From Planctomycetota bacterium (lineage in GTDB: Bacteria > Planctomycetota > Phycisphaerae > UBA1845 > Fen-1342): a stretch of 33,746 nt of DNA. Shown here one piece after another: positions 16,123-25,139 of the stretch (the stretch's first letter is position 1; every line of letters starts with the position of its first letter). A program made the position numbers and the translations under genes. Under the pieces are notes generated by a model, which worked only from the letters and a program-made list of their open reading frames with translations, did not search any database and was not told where the DNA came from. Location: contig JAHJAR010000030.1 in the NCBI GenBank assembly GCA_018814045.1, positions 1-33,746 of the forward strand. Direction: 5' to 3'.

Positions 16123-17580
16123 TCAGTCACTGGTTGGCGCGGTCCAGCGCGCTTGCAGGTGCATGCGGAAGGAATCGAGAATCTTCTGAAAGCGCGGGCT
16201 CTTCCGCGGGAGGAAACCGAAGCGCCGTTCGTCGTGGGGCGCCTGGATCTTGGCCATCCGCTTCCAGCCCTTGTTCATGCCGAGCACGAAGAGCGCGGTC
16301 GTGAGTGAGCGCGTCCGCAGAAGTGTGCGCAGGGCCCGCTTCCAGACCCACCTTTCCAGAGCTGCCGCGTGGCGCAGCTCGTAGATCGCCTCGTCCAGCT
16401 CTCGGGCAGACATCAGCTTTGGGCGGTACACGGTCTCGACGAAGGTGTAGCGTTCCCAATCCGCGGGGAAACTCTCGGCCAGCAGGCGGTCCTCCGCCTG
16501 GTAGCGCGCGAACATCTTCGTCCCCGGCAGAGGTGTCAGATTGGTGATCTGGATGATGTCCGTGCCCAGCTTGACCGCCGCCAAAGCGGTGTCGGCCACG
16601 GTATCTGGCGTGTCGTGGTCGGAGCCGATGATAAACCCGCCGAAGACCGCGATGCCGGCCCGATGAAACCCGTTCACCAGTTCCTGGTAGCGGGCGAGGT
16701 TGTGGCGGTTGATGCCCTTATGGTAGTCCTTGAGCGCCTCGGCATTGAACGTCTCGAAGCCGACCAGCATGCCGCGGCAGCCGGCCTTGTATGCCAGCCG
16801 CATGCCTTCCGCGTCGGTCCCCATGTTGATCGTCGTCTGGCTGAACCACAGACGCTTCTTGCCGTGCTTGATGATCGCCCGCAGCAGTTCCTTGGCCCAT
16901 TCGCCGTGCTTGCGGCCCACGCCGAAGAAATTGTCATCCACGACGAAGATGAACCTGCGTGTGGTCTGGTTCCATTCTGCAATGATGTCCGCAATGGATC
17001 GCCGGCGGATGGCCGCGCCGTTGAACAGAGTAACCGAGCAGTACTCGCAGCCGACCGGGCAACCGCGGGAAGTCTGGATTGCCGAGATGTCGTAGGTTCC
17101 GTTGATGGGCTGGAGGAGTTGATCGCCGCCGCCCAGACCCGTTCGCTCCAGATCGGAGAGGGTGCCCTGGTAGCGCGGCTGAAGCTGAGCGGTGTTGGCG
17201 TCGCGCACGATCGTGGGCCAGATCTCGTCGCATTCGCCGATCGCGACCGAATCGCAATGTAGCTGAACCTCGTCCGGGCACGCGGACGCATGTGGCCCGC
17301 CCATTATCGTGGGGATGCCGCGCGCGCGGCAGGTTGCCGCGATCTCGTAGGAACGCGTCGCGCCGCTGGTGTAGGCCGTGATACCCACCAGGTCGCAGCG
17401 CTGCCGCGTCAGCAGGGCGTCGGTCTGGTCCGCCCCGAAGGTCTCGTCGAGGATGTCAACCTGGTGGCCATCGGGCACCAGTCGGGCCAGCACTTGCAGG
17501 CCGAGCTGTGGCATGTAGCTGCCGATAGTGTGATACCCCTGGGTTCGCCGGCTGATCGGGTTTACCAAGATTATTCGCAC
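16123..17580 (-). CDS. B12-binding-type radical SAM protein
   Basis: A 485-residue protein. The N-terminal Rossmann-like part (about 1-135; MRIILVNPISRR, LVGITAYTSGA, TIMGGPHAS) matches the cobalamin-binding domain of this class, but I do not see the DxHxxG motif that ligates B12. The radical SAM domain has C174-PVG-C178-EY-C181 for the 4Fe-4S cluster, DDNFFG, and later LTPLPGTKMF. Members include methylases and cyclising enzymes of lipids, hopanoids and other metabolites; the substrate here cannot be told from sequence. The start is GTG 17580, with GGGAAAGGGAATT upstream. It is 141 bases downstream of the RmlD-like gene on the same strand, and the two may be co-transcribed. Confidence 0.85.
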   Translation of the reverse strand: MRIILVNPISRRTQGYHTIGSYMPQLGLQVLARLVPDGHQVDILDETFGADQTDALLTRQRCDLVGITAYTSGATRSYEIAATCRARGIPTIMGGPHASACPDEVQLHCDSVAIGECDEIWPTIVRDANTAQLQPRYQGTLSDLERTGLGGGDQLLQPINGTYDISAIQTSRGCPVGCEYCSVTLFNGAAIRRRSIADIIAEWNQTTRRFIFVVDDNFFGVGRKHGEWAKELLRAIIKHGKKRLWFSQTTINMGTDAEGMRLAYKAGCRGMLVGFETFNAEALKDYHKGINRHNLARYQELVNGFHRAGIAVFGGFIIGSDHDTPDTVADTALAAVKLGTDIIQITNLTPLPGTKMFARYQAEDRLLAESFPADWERYTFVETVYRPKLMSARELDEAIYELRHAAALERWVWKRALRTLLRTRSLTTALFVLGMNKGWKRMAKIQAPHDERRFGFLPRKSPRFQKILDSFRMHLQARWTAPTSD

Positions 17581-17721
17581 GCAATTCCCTTTCCCGGCGT
17601 CCCTGGCGCTGGAGCGCGCCGCCGCCGGCCTTCGGCTCGAACAGGTCTACGAATTGTAGAGCCAAAGGTCCACCGGGCGGTAGGAGTGCAGCGGAACATC
17701 TGTGCCCCGCTCGGTCGTGGT

Positions 17722-18612
17722 TCAGAGCCGCAAGTCTTCGAAGACCGCAGGTCGAATCGGGCCCGAGGTCAGGTGCGGGAACAGCCGCGTGAAGCGCGCG
17801 GCGTCGAGCGAAAGGTCTTCCGGGCGCGGTTCCGAGGCCTCGATCGACAGACGCGAGGCCGGCTCGAGCGGCGGAGCGTTGATGCCCAGCAGTTCGGCGA
17901 AACGGGCCACCATCTCAAAGCGTGTCAGTCGCTCCGGACCGGCGACGTGGATTACGCCTGTCAGATCGCTGTCCGCCAGCGCGATCAGGGCGTTCGCCGC
18001 ATCGGCCAACCACAGCGGTGTGCGGAATTCGTCGGTGAACAGACGCAGCGGCGTGCCGGCGCGCAGGGCGCTGATTTGCCGCGTGAACGTCGTCTCGCGC
18101 GCCAGGCCGGGATAGCCGTACATCAGCGGCAACCGAACCACCAGGGCCATCTCGCGGTTGGCCAGAATGCGCTCGGCGGCGACCTTGCTGCGTCCGTACT
18201 CGCTCAGCGGCCTGGGAGCGTCGCTCTCGCGGTAGGGGGCGGAGCGTCCGTCGAAGACCATGTCAGTCGACGAGAAGACCAGCCGGGCCCCCCAGGCCGT
18301 CGCGTGCTCGGCCAGTATACGCGTGGCGGCGACGTTGACGCGTTCTGCCTCTGCGGGACGGGCACAGGCGTCGGATACTCCCGTGAGCGCCCCAACGTGC
18401 AGAATATGGGTCGGTTGGCGCTTCGCCAGGAACGAGCGGAGTGCGGCTTCATCGCCCAAGTCCACGCGGTGAACCGGGACGCCGAGCCGGACGTGCGGAC
18501 TCTGACCAACCAGGGCCAGCACTTCGGCGGCGCGGCGTTCGGACAGGAGCCGTACGAGGTGGCTCCCGAGTTGTCCGGACGCCCCGGTAACGAGCCAACA
18601 TTCGCTGGGCAT
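17722..18612 (-). CDS. RmlD-like NAD(P)-dependent sugar reductase/epimerase
   Basis: A 296-residue extended short-chain dehydrogenase. The cofactor loop is VTGASGQLGSHL near residue 10. The RmlD-type SSTDMVFDG precedes the catalytic Tyr-x3-Lys (YGRSK). The C-terminal part has FRTPLWLADAANAL and GVIHVAGPERL, as in dTDP-4-dehydrorhamnose reductases. A role in deoxysugar synthesis is likely, but no other rml genes are in the window, so the exact substrate is open. ATG 18612 is preferred over longer in-frame starts because the cofactor loop begins within ten residues and GGGAGG lies about 10 bases upstream. It diverges from the exported protein gene at 18746. Confidence 0.82.
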   Translation of the reverse strand: MPSECWLVTGASGQLGSHLVRLLSERRAAEVLALVGQSPHVRLGVPVHRVDLGDEAALRSFLAKRQPTHILHVGALTGVSDACARPAEAERVNVAATRILAEHATAWGARLVFSSTDMVFDGRSAPYRESDAPRPLSEYGRSKVAAERILANREMALVVRLPLMYGYPGLARETTFTRQISALRAGTPLRLFTDEFRTPLWLADAANALIALADSDLTGVIHVAGPERLTRFEMVARFAELLGINAPPLEPASRLSIEASEPRPEDLSLDAARFTRLFPHLTSGPIRPAVFEDLRL

Positions 18613-18691
18613 GGTAGTAGCCAACCTCCCTACGCTCGCAGCCTGGTGCGCAGACGCCCGATTGTACCGTGCCCATTCGCATTGATGAGGA

Positions 18692-18720
18692 TAGAATTGG
18701 GCGCTCGGAAACGACGAGCG
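18692..18720 (+). promoter_or_regulatory. Possible -10 element and inverted repeat before the gene at 18746
   Basis: TAGAAT (18692-18697) matches five of six bases of a bacterial -10 box, but no convincing -35 lies at 16-18 bases. Immediately after it, CGCTCG (18702-18707) and CGAGCG (18715-18720) are inverted arms around a 7-base spacer, which could be an operator or leader hairpin. The pair sits in the 133-base gap between divergent genes. Confidence 0.3.
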
Positions 18721-18745
18721 TGGCCCGGTTAGTGAGGAAGTCATC

Positions 18746-21028
18746 ATGAAGACGTGCCGCCTGCTTCTGTTGGGGGTTGCGGTGTGGGTCGCAGCGTGTG
18801 GAGCTGTTGCGCAGGAACGAGAACTGCTTCGCGAGGCCCGTTCCGAAAACGGCCGCTTCGTTTTGCGGATTCAGCCGGCGCGCCTGGGCCAGCATGCCAG
18901 TCCATCGTGCGTGGCCGCTTTGCAGGAACGCGCCCCCCGCCAATCGCGTGAGCGAAAGCGCTGGGAACGCCCGCTCGTTAGCGACGTCGCGCCGGCGCTG
19001 GCCTTGGTTCGCAACGATGGCCGTTACATCGTCACGCTCGATGAGCACCGACGAGGCGGCGCTCGGCATGCCCTGGTCGTCTACGGCGAACACGGGCAGC
19101 TCCTGCGGCACTTCATCCTGACCGACCTGTTGCGCGGTGACGACTGGCGGCAGGTGCGCGTGCGCAAAGGGAACGTGACTTGGCTCAGAGGCGCGGAACA
19201 CGTCTTCGACAACGAAGCCCAGGAGTTCGTCATCACGCTGGAATGGGGCCGTGTCATCCGCGTGGACTTGAAGTACCTGCGCCTGGTCCCCGAGCCCGGC
19301 GACAGCCTCGGGGCGAATTTGAATGACGTGCCGGCGAAGATCATGACAGAGCTGTTCGGCGGGACGGGCGGCGACGCGGCTTCGATCGAACACATCGCGG
19401 AGAAGAGTGGCTTGGATCCCGAGATGCTCGAGAAGCTGGCCGACCTGGGCTATCTCGTGCTGCCACCGGCCGAAACCGAAGAGGACACCGAGGACGATTA
19501 CGACCCAGACCTCGGGGCGCAGAGCCGCAGCGACGAGGGCGATCTGCGGCAAAAGGCCACGGGTGCCGGTACTACGGGCGACTTGGCTCAGCCCGGCGAC
19601 ACTCGTTACGCCGACGATTCGCCGGATGTCGGCGGCAGCGCCCAGGACTTGGCTGACCAGTCGGCGGCGGCCGATTCGCGCGCCACGGAAGCCCTGGCGG
19701 AGAAGCCCTTCGAAACGCAGCTAGCAGAAGCCCAGGCCGCCGCTGGTTTGGATCAGAACGCGGTCGCCGATGCAGCGACAGGTATCCGCGTGCCTTTGCC
19801 CGATCCGGCCAACCCGGTGGACTATTTGCAATGGATGAACGAGACGACGGTGACCGAGGGGCCAAACGCCGGGCCGCTCTACCAGTCCGCCATCGCCGGG
19901 TTGACGGACTGGGCCGGAGACCAGGGGCTGCTCAGCGACGCCCTGGCGGGTGATCCGGCAGCGCTGGCCGCGCCGGAGGTGGCCGCCTGGATCGACACCA
20001 ACCGGGATGCCATCGCGAACTTCCGCAGCGCGACCCGGAACGAGTTCCGCGGCTTCGCCCTGGAAAGCGCGGATGGCAGCCTGATCTCCGCGGTGCTCCC
20101 GAATCTCTCCCCTTTGCGCCAGCTCGCGCGGGCTACGGTCCTCAACGGTAGGCGTCTCGAAGCCGAGGGACGCGCGGCCGAGGCGATGGACCAGTACCTG
20201 GATACCCTGGCGGCCGGATCCCAGACCGGGCACGGTCCCACGCTGATCGAGAACCTGGTGGGCATCTCGATGCAGGACGGGGCCGCGGCGGCGGTCTTGG
20301 ATCTGGCCGCGCGCGATACTGACGCCAAGCTGGACTACCTGGACCTGTCGGAGCGACTTGAGTCCGCCTACCAGCCGACGCGCCCGATGGCGGAGACCAT
20401 CCAGTTCGAGCGCGCCATGCTGCTCGATACGATGCAGCGCATGCATCAGGTGGACCCGCAGACGGGCGAGTATCGCCTAGACCCGGAACGGGCGCGGCAG
20501 TTCATGGCGATCGTGGGCGACGGCAGCTCCGGTTCTGACACCGAAGCGGCCAAGCTCGAGCAGCTCGCCACCCTCGATTTCACGCAAAGCGCGGCGGAGG
20601 CCAACGCCTACTACGACGCCCTGGCCGGAGCCCTTTCTCTGCCGTATGGGCGCGGTCGGCGGGCCTTGCAGGATCTGGAGATGCTGGCCACGAGCGAAAG
20701 CGCCAACCCCCTCGTGCGTACGTTTGTCCCAGCTCTCGGCCGCGTGCATCTGCTGGAAACCCGGGCCGAAGCCACCCGCCGCGCTTCGGTCCTGGTCACC
20801 CGGCTCAAGGCCTACCGCCAGCAGTACGGGCGCTACCCTGAATCGCTCGCGGTGTTCGGCGACCAGCAGTTCACCGTTGATCCGTTTGCTGACCGGGGCT
20901 TCGTGTACTTGCCGGCCGGGGACGACTTCGTGCTGTATTCGCTGGGCGGCAACGGGCGCGATGATGGCGGGGCGCACGACCCCGAGGCCGAGACCAACGA
21001 TGTTCTCTTCTGGCCGCGGCCGGAATGA
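18746..21028 (+). CDS. Large exported protein of unknown function with pseudopilin-like C-terminus
   Basis: A 760-residue protein I do not recognise by name. The N-terminus is a signal sequence; a Cys at position 19 in WVAAC could make it a lipoprotein, while AVAQ offers a standard signal peptidase site. Residues about 25-190 look like a compact beta-rich domain (VLVVYGEHGQLL-type strands). An acidic Asp/Glu/Ala-rich linker spans about 245-330, and then a mostly helical region follows to about 640. The end (about 675-755) has LKAYRQQYGRYP, TVDPFADRGFVY and LYSLGGNGRDDGG, very like the C-terminal part of GspG-type pseudopilins and of other exported planctomycete proteins. GAGGAAG precedes ATG 18746 at good spacing. 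Its stop overlaps the next start (ATGA), so it is coupled to the acetyltransferase. Confidence 0.75.
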   Translation: MKTCRLLLLGVAVWVAACGAVAQERELLREARSENGRFVLRIQPARLGQHASPSCVAALQERAPRQSRERKRWERPLVSDVAPALALVRNDGRYIVTLDEHRRGGARHALVVYGEHGQLLRHFILTDLLRGDDWRQVRVRKGNVTWLRGAEHVFDNEAQEFVITLEWGRVIRVDLKYLRLVPEPGDSLGANLNDVPAKIMTELFGGTGGDAASIEHIAEKSGLDPEMLEKLADLGYLVLPPAETEEDTEDDYDPDLGAQSRSDEGDLRQKATGAGTTGDLAQPGDTRYADDSPDVGGSAQDLADQSAAADSRATEALAEKPFETQLAEAQAAAGLDQNAVADAATGIRVPLPDPANPVDYLQWMNETTVTEGPNAGPLYQSAIAGLTDWAGDQGLLSDALAGDPAALAAPEVAAWIDTNRDAIANFRSATRNEFRGFALESADGSLISAVLPNLSPLRQLARATVLNGRRLEAEGRAAEAMDQYLDTLAAGSQTGHGPTLIENLVGISMQDGAAAAVLDLAARDTDAKLDYLDLSERLESAYQPTRPMAETIQFERAMLLDTMQRMHQVDPQTGEYRLDPERARQFMAIVGDGSSGSDTEAAKLEQLATLDFTQSAAEANAYYDALAGALSLPYGRGRRALQDLEMLATSESANPLVRTFVPALGRVHLLETRAEATRRASVLVTRLKAYRQQYGRYPESLAVFGDQQFTVDPFADRGFVYLPAGDDFVLYSLGGNGRDDGGAHDPEAETNDVLFWPRPE

Positions 21029-21528
21029 GCACCAGGTGCGACGGGGCAGGCGAAGCACGCGTCCGCGCCCTGAAACCCAAGGACCGCGAATGGGCGGTGG
21101 AGGTGTTGCGCGCCGCGTGGGGCGATACCAAGGTTGTGACGCGCGGATGCATCCACAACACCGCTGAGCTGCCCGGCCTTGTGGCCGTGCTGGACGGCGA
21201 GCAGAGCGGATTGATCACGTATCGGCTGGCCGAATCAGAGTGCGAAATCGTGACGTTGAACAGCATCCGCGAGGGACGCGGCGTTGGCACCGCGCTGCTC
21301 GCAGCGGTCCGCCAGGAGGCCGGCGCCCGGCTGTGCCGCCGCCTGTGGCTCATAACCACGAACGACAACCTGGCGGCCCTGCGGTTCTACCAGCGGCGGG
21401 GGTTCTGCCTGGCTGCGGTCTACCCCGGCGCCCTGGAGCACTCCCGGGCGTTGAAACCGGAGATTCCCGAGATGGGGCGGGAGGGCATCCCGCTGCGAGA
21501 CGAGATCGAGTTGCATATGCTCCTGTGA
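21025..21528 (+). CDS. GNAT-family N-acetyltransferase
   Basis: A 167-residue acetyl-CoA-dependent acyltransferase. The acetyl-CoA loop is REGRGVGTALLAAV at about 82-95, and NDNLAALRFYQRRGF at about 112-126 is the typical C-terminal GNAT motif. The substrate is unknown. The ATG overlaps the stop of the upstream exported-protein gene by four bases, which implies translational coupling, although the two products would act in different compartments. The size is normal for the family. Confidence 0.82.
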   Translation: MSTRCDGAGEARVRALKPKDREWAVEVLRAAWGDTKVVTRGCIHNTAELPGLVAVLDGEQSGLITYRLAESECEIVTLNSIREGRGVGTALLAAVRQEAGARLCRRLWLITTNDNLAALRFYQRRGFCLAAVYPGALEHSRALKPEIPEMGREGIPLRDEIELHMLL

Positions 21529-21591
21529 CCACGGCCGGTGCAGTGTGTTGACGCGGCGGTCGCGGGCCGGGTGGCCAGGAGGTGAGCGATC

Positions 21592-21986
21592 ATGAAGTTC
21601 CAACGCACGTTCTCCGCGGCTCCGTGGGAAGCCGAGGTCGGCTACTGCCGGGCGCTGCGGGCCGGTGCGCACATCTACGTGACCGGCACCGCGCCGGTGG
21701 ACGACGCCGGGGGCGTGTTTGCCCCAGGTGATGGGTACGGACAAGCCGGCCGGTGTCTGGCGCTTATCGAACGCGCGCTGCACGATCTGGGGGCGGCGCG
21801 CGCGCACATCGTGCGCACGCGCATGTTTGTCACTGACATCAGCCGCTGGCCGAGTACGGCCGGGCGCATCGCGAGTTCTTCGGCGACCAGCCCCCCGCGA
21901 CGACAATGGTCGAAGTCAAAGCACTGATTGACCCCGCGATGCTGATCGAAATCGAGGCCGAGGCCGTGGCTCCGCCGCGCGAGTGA
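21592..21986 (+). pseudogene. RidA/YjgF-like protein gene with a frameshift
   Basis: The frame opening at ATG 21592, after a very strong ribosome site AGGAGGTGA (21577-21585), encodes a RidA-like start (MKFQRTFSAAPWEAEVGYCR) through RTRMFVTDISRW. At about 21850 the family sequence continues in another frame: EYGRAHREFFG, then PATTMVEVKALIDPAMLIEIEAEAV, to a TGA at 21984-21986. One missing base near 21850-21851 would restore a normal protein of about 131 residues. Without it the product is 111 residues with an unrelated end. RidA proteins remove reactive enamine/imine intermediates from PLP enzymes. This may be a true mutation or a sequencing/assembly error. The perfect ribosome site and intact downstream codons argue that the gene is recently functional. 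Confidence 0.8.
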
Positions 21987-22036
21987 GCACGGATGTTCGG
22001 TTCCTGATTCCGCACCTGTCAAAGCGCGGGTCCAGC

Positions 22037-22684
22037 TCACACCCGCTTCGCGGCGATCTGGTATATTCGGCGACCCTCGTGTTGGTACTTGATCTCATAG
22101 TTGGTGGACACGCGCGCGGCCTCGACGCCGAACGCCGGGTCATCGAACGGCGTTTCGCGCAGCTCTGGATGGCTGCACAGCAGCGCGCGGATGGTCTCGA
22201 AATAGCCGGCATGGTCGGTCTGAACCGCGAAATGCCCGCCATGTTCGAGGCAAGCGGCTGCGGCGTCGACGAAGGGCTGCTGAAACAGGCGCCGCTTGAA
22301 GTGGCGTTTCTTGGGCCAGGGGTCGGGGTGATAAACGTGCAGCGCGCTCAGCGACGTGCGCGGACAGACCACGCGGATGAAATGGCTGGCGTCCAGGCGC
22401 AGCAGGCGCACGTTGGCGACCTGCCAGCGCTCCATACGATCGACGGCAAAGCGATAGTATTTATTGGCCCATTCGAGGCCGAAGAAGTTGCGCTCGGGAC
22501 GGGCCCGTGCGCGGCGAAGCAGGAAGCCCGCCTTGCCGGAACCGATTTCGAGCTCGACCGGGTTGGTGTTGCCGAAAACGTGCCCCCAGTCGAAGTCTTC
22601 GAGTTCCGCCAGTTCGACAGCGATTTGTTGTCTGCACATCGAATCACAGTCTACGGGAAGCAGTGGGGATCCTGGCACGGGCAT
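22037..22684 (-). CDS. trmB: tRNA (guanine-N7-)-methyltransferase
   Basis: A 215-residue SAM-dependent enzyme that makes m7G46 in tRNA. The SAM-binding motif is VELEIGSGKAGFLL, and the family signature HPDPWPKKRHFKRRL is intact, followed by FAVQTDHAGYFE. The length fits the family. ATG 22684 and the in-frame ATG 22639 are both possible; neither has a clear Shine-Dalgarno, so the start is uncertain. It converges with the RidA-like gene (50-base gap) and diverges from the PilZ gene. Confidence 0.9.
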   Translation of the reverse strand: MPVPGSPLLPVDCDSMCRQQIAVELAELEDFDWGHVFGNTNPVELEIGSGKAGFLLRRARARPERNFFGLEWANKYYRFAVDRMERWQVANVRLLRLDASHFIRVVCPRTSLSALHVYHPDPWPKKRHFKRRLFQQPFVDAAAACLEHGGHFAVQTDHAGYFETIRALLCSHPELRETPFDDPAFGVEAARVSTNYEIKYQHEGRRIYQIAAKRV

Positions 22685-22773
22685 TAAAGTTGCACGCGGA
22701 TCAATCCGATGAAAAATCTGTGAAGCTGCATCTTCGCATCGGTCAGTCACCACCATGTTAGGGAAGGAACTCT

Positions 22774-23232
22774 GTGCAGCAAGCGTTGAACAGCGTCGAA
22801 GAGCAACGTCGCGACGCACGCCGACCGGCGGCGTTTTCGTTTTGGTTCCGCAAGACGCACGACAGCCGACACAACAGCGCCTGGATGCTGAACACTTCTC
22901 TGGCGGGGGCGGCATTCCTGACCGTGGCCGGCGACGCACCGGAGGTGGGAGACCATCTGGCATTGGCCGCGATGCACTCCGCGAACCGGTTGGTTCGCGA
23001 GAAGACTCCCGCCTTGCCACCCTATGCGCGCGTTGTCCGCGTCGATGATTCGCAGGGGGCCACGCGGCGCGTGGCGGTGCAGTTCGAGTCTGATATTGAC
23101 GCGCCCTTGTCCACGGAGATTGGCGTCGCGGGTTATCAATGGGCGCCGGTCTCGCCCGGAGTACCCACGCCGCCGCCATTGCCACGCCGAGACGAGGGTC
23201 GCTTCGTCTCACCGGTTGCCATATTCCGCTGA
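22774..23232 (+). CDS. PilZ-domain protein, probable cyclic-di-GMP receptor
   Basis: A 152-residue protein, most of it a single PilZ domain. The c-di-GMP-binding residues appear present: an RxxxR motif (R12, R16 in RRDARR) and NTSLAGAAF (40-48), which fits [D/N]xSxxG. Later strands VGDHLAL and YARVVRVDD...RRVAVQFE are typical. A Pro-rich end follows. The start is GTG 22774 with GGGAAGGA (22761-22768) just upstream; an overlapping frame starting at 22755 has no such features. With the HD-GYP protein in the same window it suggests c-di-GMP signalling. The target process is unknown. Confidence 0.75.
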   Translation: MQQALNSVEEQRRDARRPAAFSFWFRKTHDSRHNSAWMLNTSLAGAAFLTVAGDAPEVGDHLALAAMHSANRLVREKTPALPPYARVVRVDDSQGATRRVAVQFESDIDAPLSTEIGVAGYQWAPVSPGVPTPPPLPRRDEGRFVSPVAIFR

Positions 23233-23315
23233 ACAGCGGCCGTGGTTTGACAAACCGTTCATAGCAAGTCATTATGCGGGTTTCCCGTGCGGGGCAGGTG
23301 CTGCCGCCGCGACCG

Positions 23316-23374
23316 GGACGCTAATACTCCGTCCAAAGCAGGCGAGCCGCCGGGCACGGTGTTTCCGACACCGT
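23316..23374 (+). promoter_or_regulatory. Two hairpins in the cysK leader
   Basis: GGACG (23316-23320) pairs with CGTCC (23330-23334). ACGGTGT (23356-23362) pairs perfectly with ACACCGT (23368-23374) around the loop TTCCG, ending 26 bases before the cysK start. No T-run follows, so they are not terminators. A structured leader controlling cysK is possible; I do not recognise a known riboswitch class. Confidence 0.3.
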
Positions 23375-23400
23375 TCCTACCCTACTTCGGAGACGCCCTC

Positions 23401-24351
23401 ATGGGTCGCCTCTATGCTGACATAACGGAGACGATCGGGCACACGCCGCTGGTGCGACTTGATCGCTTGATTGAGAGTCCCGCCACCGTCTGCGCCAAGA
23501 TCGAGTTCCGCAACCCGCTGGCCAGCGTCAAAGATCGCATTGGTGTCAACATGATCGCGGAGGCCCTGGCACAAGGCCAGGTCAAGCCCAATACGATGAT
23601 CATTGAGCCAACCTCCGGCAATACCGGCATCGCGCTGGCCTTCGTCTGCGCGGCGAAGGGGTTGCGGCTGACGCTGACCATGCCGGAGAGCATGAGCCTG
23701 GAACGCCGGGCGCTGTTGCGTGCCTTGGGAGCCGCACTGGTGCTCACGCCGGCTGCCGAGGGCATGAAAGGGGCCATAGCACGGGCCGAGGAGTTGGCCG
23801 CAGCCATGCCGGACTCGTTCATCCCGCAGCAGTTTCGCAACCCGGCCAATCCGGACGTACATCGCCGTACCACCGCCGAGGAGATCTGGACCGATACCGA
23901 CGGGCGGGCGGACGTTCTTGTCTCTGGCGTGGGGACCGGCGGGACCATCACGGGCGTGGGCGAGGCGCTCAAGGCGCGCAAGCCGACGTTTCGGTGCGTG
24001 GCGGTCGAGCCGAGCGAGTCACCCGTACTGACCCAGACGCTGGCCGGTCAGCCGTTGCGGCCCGGCCCCCACAAGATCCAGGGCATCGGGGCGGGTTTTG
24101 TGCCGGACGTGTTGAATCTCGAAGTGGTCGATGAGGTCGTGCAAGTGTCGAGCGACGAGGCGTTTACCTGGGCGCGCCGGGCCGCGCGCGAGGAGGGGAT
24201 TCTCTGTGGCATCAGTTCGGGGGCGGCCCTATGCGCCGCCGCGCAGGTCGCACGCCGACCGGAGAGCAGCAACAAGCTGATCGTGGTGATTCTGCCCTCG
24301 TGCGGTGAGCGGTACCTGTCGACTCCCCTGTTTCAAGACACAACGTCATAA
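23401..24351 (+). CDS. cysK: Cysteine synthase (O-acetylserine sulfhydrylase)
   Basis: A 316-residue PLP enzyme converting O-acetylserine and sulfide to cysteine. The PLP Lys is K44 in [11 protein letters not shown], the substrate loop is TSGNTGIAL and the phosphate loop is [12 protein letters not shown]. The end [12 protein letters not shown] is typical. ATG 23401 gives the family N-terminus ([15 protein letters not shown]), and GGAG lies about 10 bases upstream; a longer in-frame start at 23287 adds non-conserved residues. It is followed after 10 bases by cysC, so the two form a sulfur-assimilation operon. Length and motifs are normal. Confidence 0.95.
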   Translation: MGRLYADITETIGHTPLVRLDRLIESPATVCAKIEFRNPLASVKDRIGVNMIAEALAQGQVKPNTMIIEPTSGNTGIALAFVCAAKGLRLTLTMPESMSLERRALLRALGAALVLTPAAEGMKGAIARAEELAAAMPDSFIPQQFRNPANPDVHRRTTAEEIWTDTDGRADVLVSGVGTGGTITGVGEALKARKPTFRCVAVEPSESPVLTQTLAGQPLRPGPHKIQGIGAGFVPDVLNLEVVDEVVQVSSDEAFTWARRAAREEGILCGISSGAALCAAAQVARRPESSNKLIVVILPSCGERYLSTPLFQDTTS

Positions 24352-24361
24352 GGAAGGCGGA

Positions 24362-24982
24362 ATGGCCAAGCAGAAAGCGACGAACATCACCTGGCACGAA
24401 GGGCACGTGGAGCGCGCCGATCGCGAGAAGCTCCTCAAGCAACGCGGCGTGACCATCTGGTTTACCGGGTTGAGCGGCTCCGGCAAGAGCACGGTGGCTT
24501 TCACCCTGGAGCACGCCCTGGTCGAGCGCGGGCACCTGTCCTATGTTCTTGACGGCGACAACATCCGCCATGGCTTGAACAAGAACCTTGGTTTCTCGCC
24601 CGAGGACCGAGAAGAAAACATCCGCCGCATCGGCGAAGTGACCAAGCTGTTTGCCGACGCCGGTCTGATCTCGCTGACCAGCTTCATCAGTCCGTACCGT
24701 GCGGATCGTGACCGCAACCGCGAGATCCACGACAAGGTTGGACTGCCGTTCATCGAGGTCTATGTAAAGGTCGCGCTTGAAGTATGTGAGCAACGCGACC
24801 CGAAAGGCCTGTACAAGAAGGCTCGCGCCGGCGAGATCCCCGAGTTCACCGGCATCTCGGCCCCGTACGAGGAGCCGCTCAACGCGGAGATCGTGCTCGA
24901 TTCGGCCCGCCTATCGCCGCAGGAAGCCGCCGCCGAGATCCTCGAATACCTGACCGCGAAGCAACTGCTACCCGAGCTGTAG
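24362..24982 (+). CDS. cysC: Adenylylsulfate (APS) kinase
   Basis: A 206-residue enzyme phosphorylating APS to PAPS. The P-loop is GLSGSGKST (36-44), with [17 protein letters not shown] and [10 protein letters not shown], the latter containing the serine (S110) that corresponds to the phosphorylated Ser of the E. coli enzyme. ATG 24362 is preceded by AGGAAGGCGG, starting right at the cysK stop; the in-frame start at 24305 lies inside cysK and is not needed. ATP sulfurylase (cysD/cysN or sat) is not in the window. Confidence 0.95.
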   Translation: MAKQKATNITWHEGHVERADREKLLKQRGVTIWFTGLSGSGKSTVAFTLEHALVERGHLSYVLDGDNIRHGLNKNLGFSPEDREENIRRIGEVTKLFADAGLISLTSFISPYRADRDRNREIHDKVGLPFIEVYVKVALEVCEQRDPKGLYKKARAGEIPEFTGISAPYEEPLNAEIVLDSARLSPQEAAAEILEYLTAKQLLPEL

Positions 24983-25139
24983 CGAGCCGTGCCCGGGCGG
25001 TTCATGGTGTCCCCCGCCGCGGGACGGGTGCGCGCTGTGTTGCGCGCCCTTGTGCGGCGTACGCCGCTGACGACAATGGGGCCTGCGCGGGCGGTTGCCG
25101 CGTCAGCCGCCGCCCGAGACACCCGACAAGGAGTATCGC

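Noticed and set aside
22755..23048. Plus-strand frame starting at ATG 22755, overlapping the PilZ gene
   Set aside because: The PilZ motifs are in the frame starting at GTG 22774, which also has the ribosome site at proper spacing.
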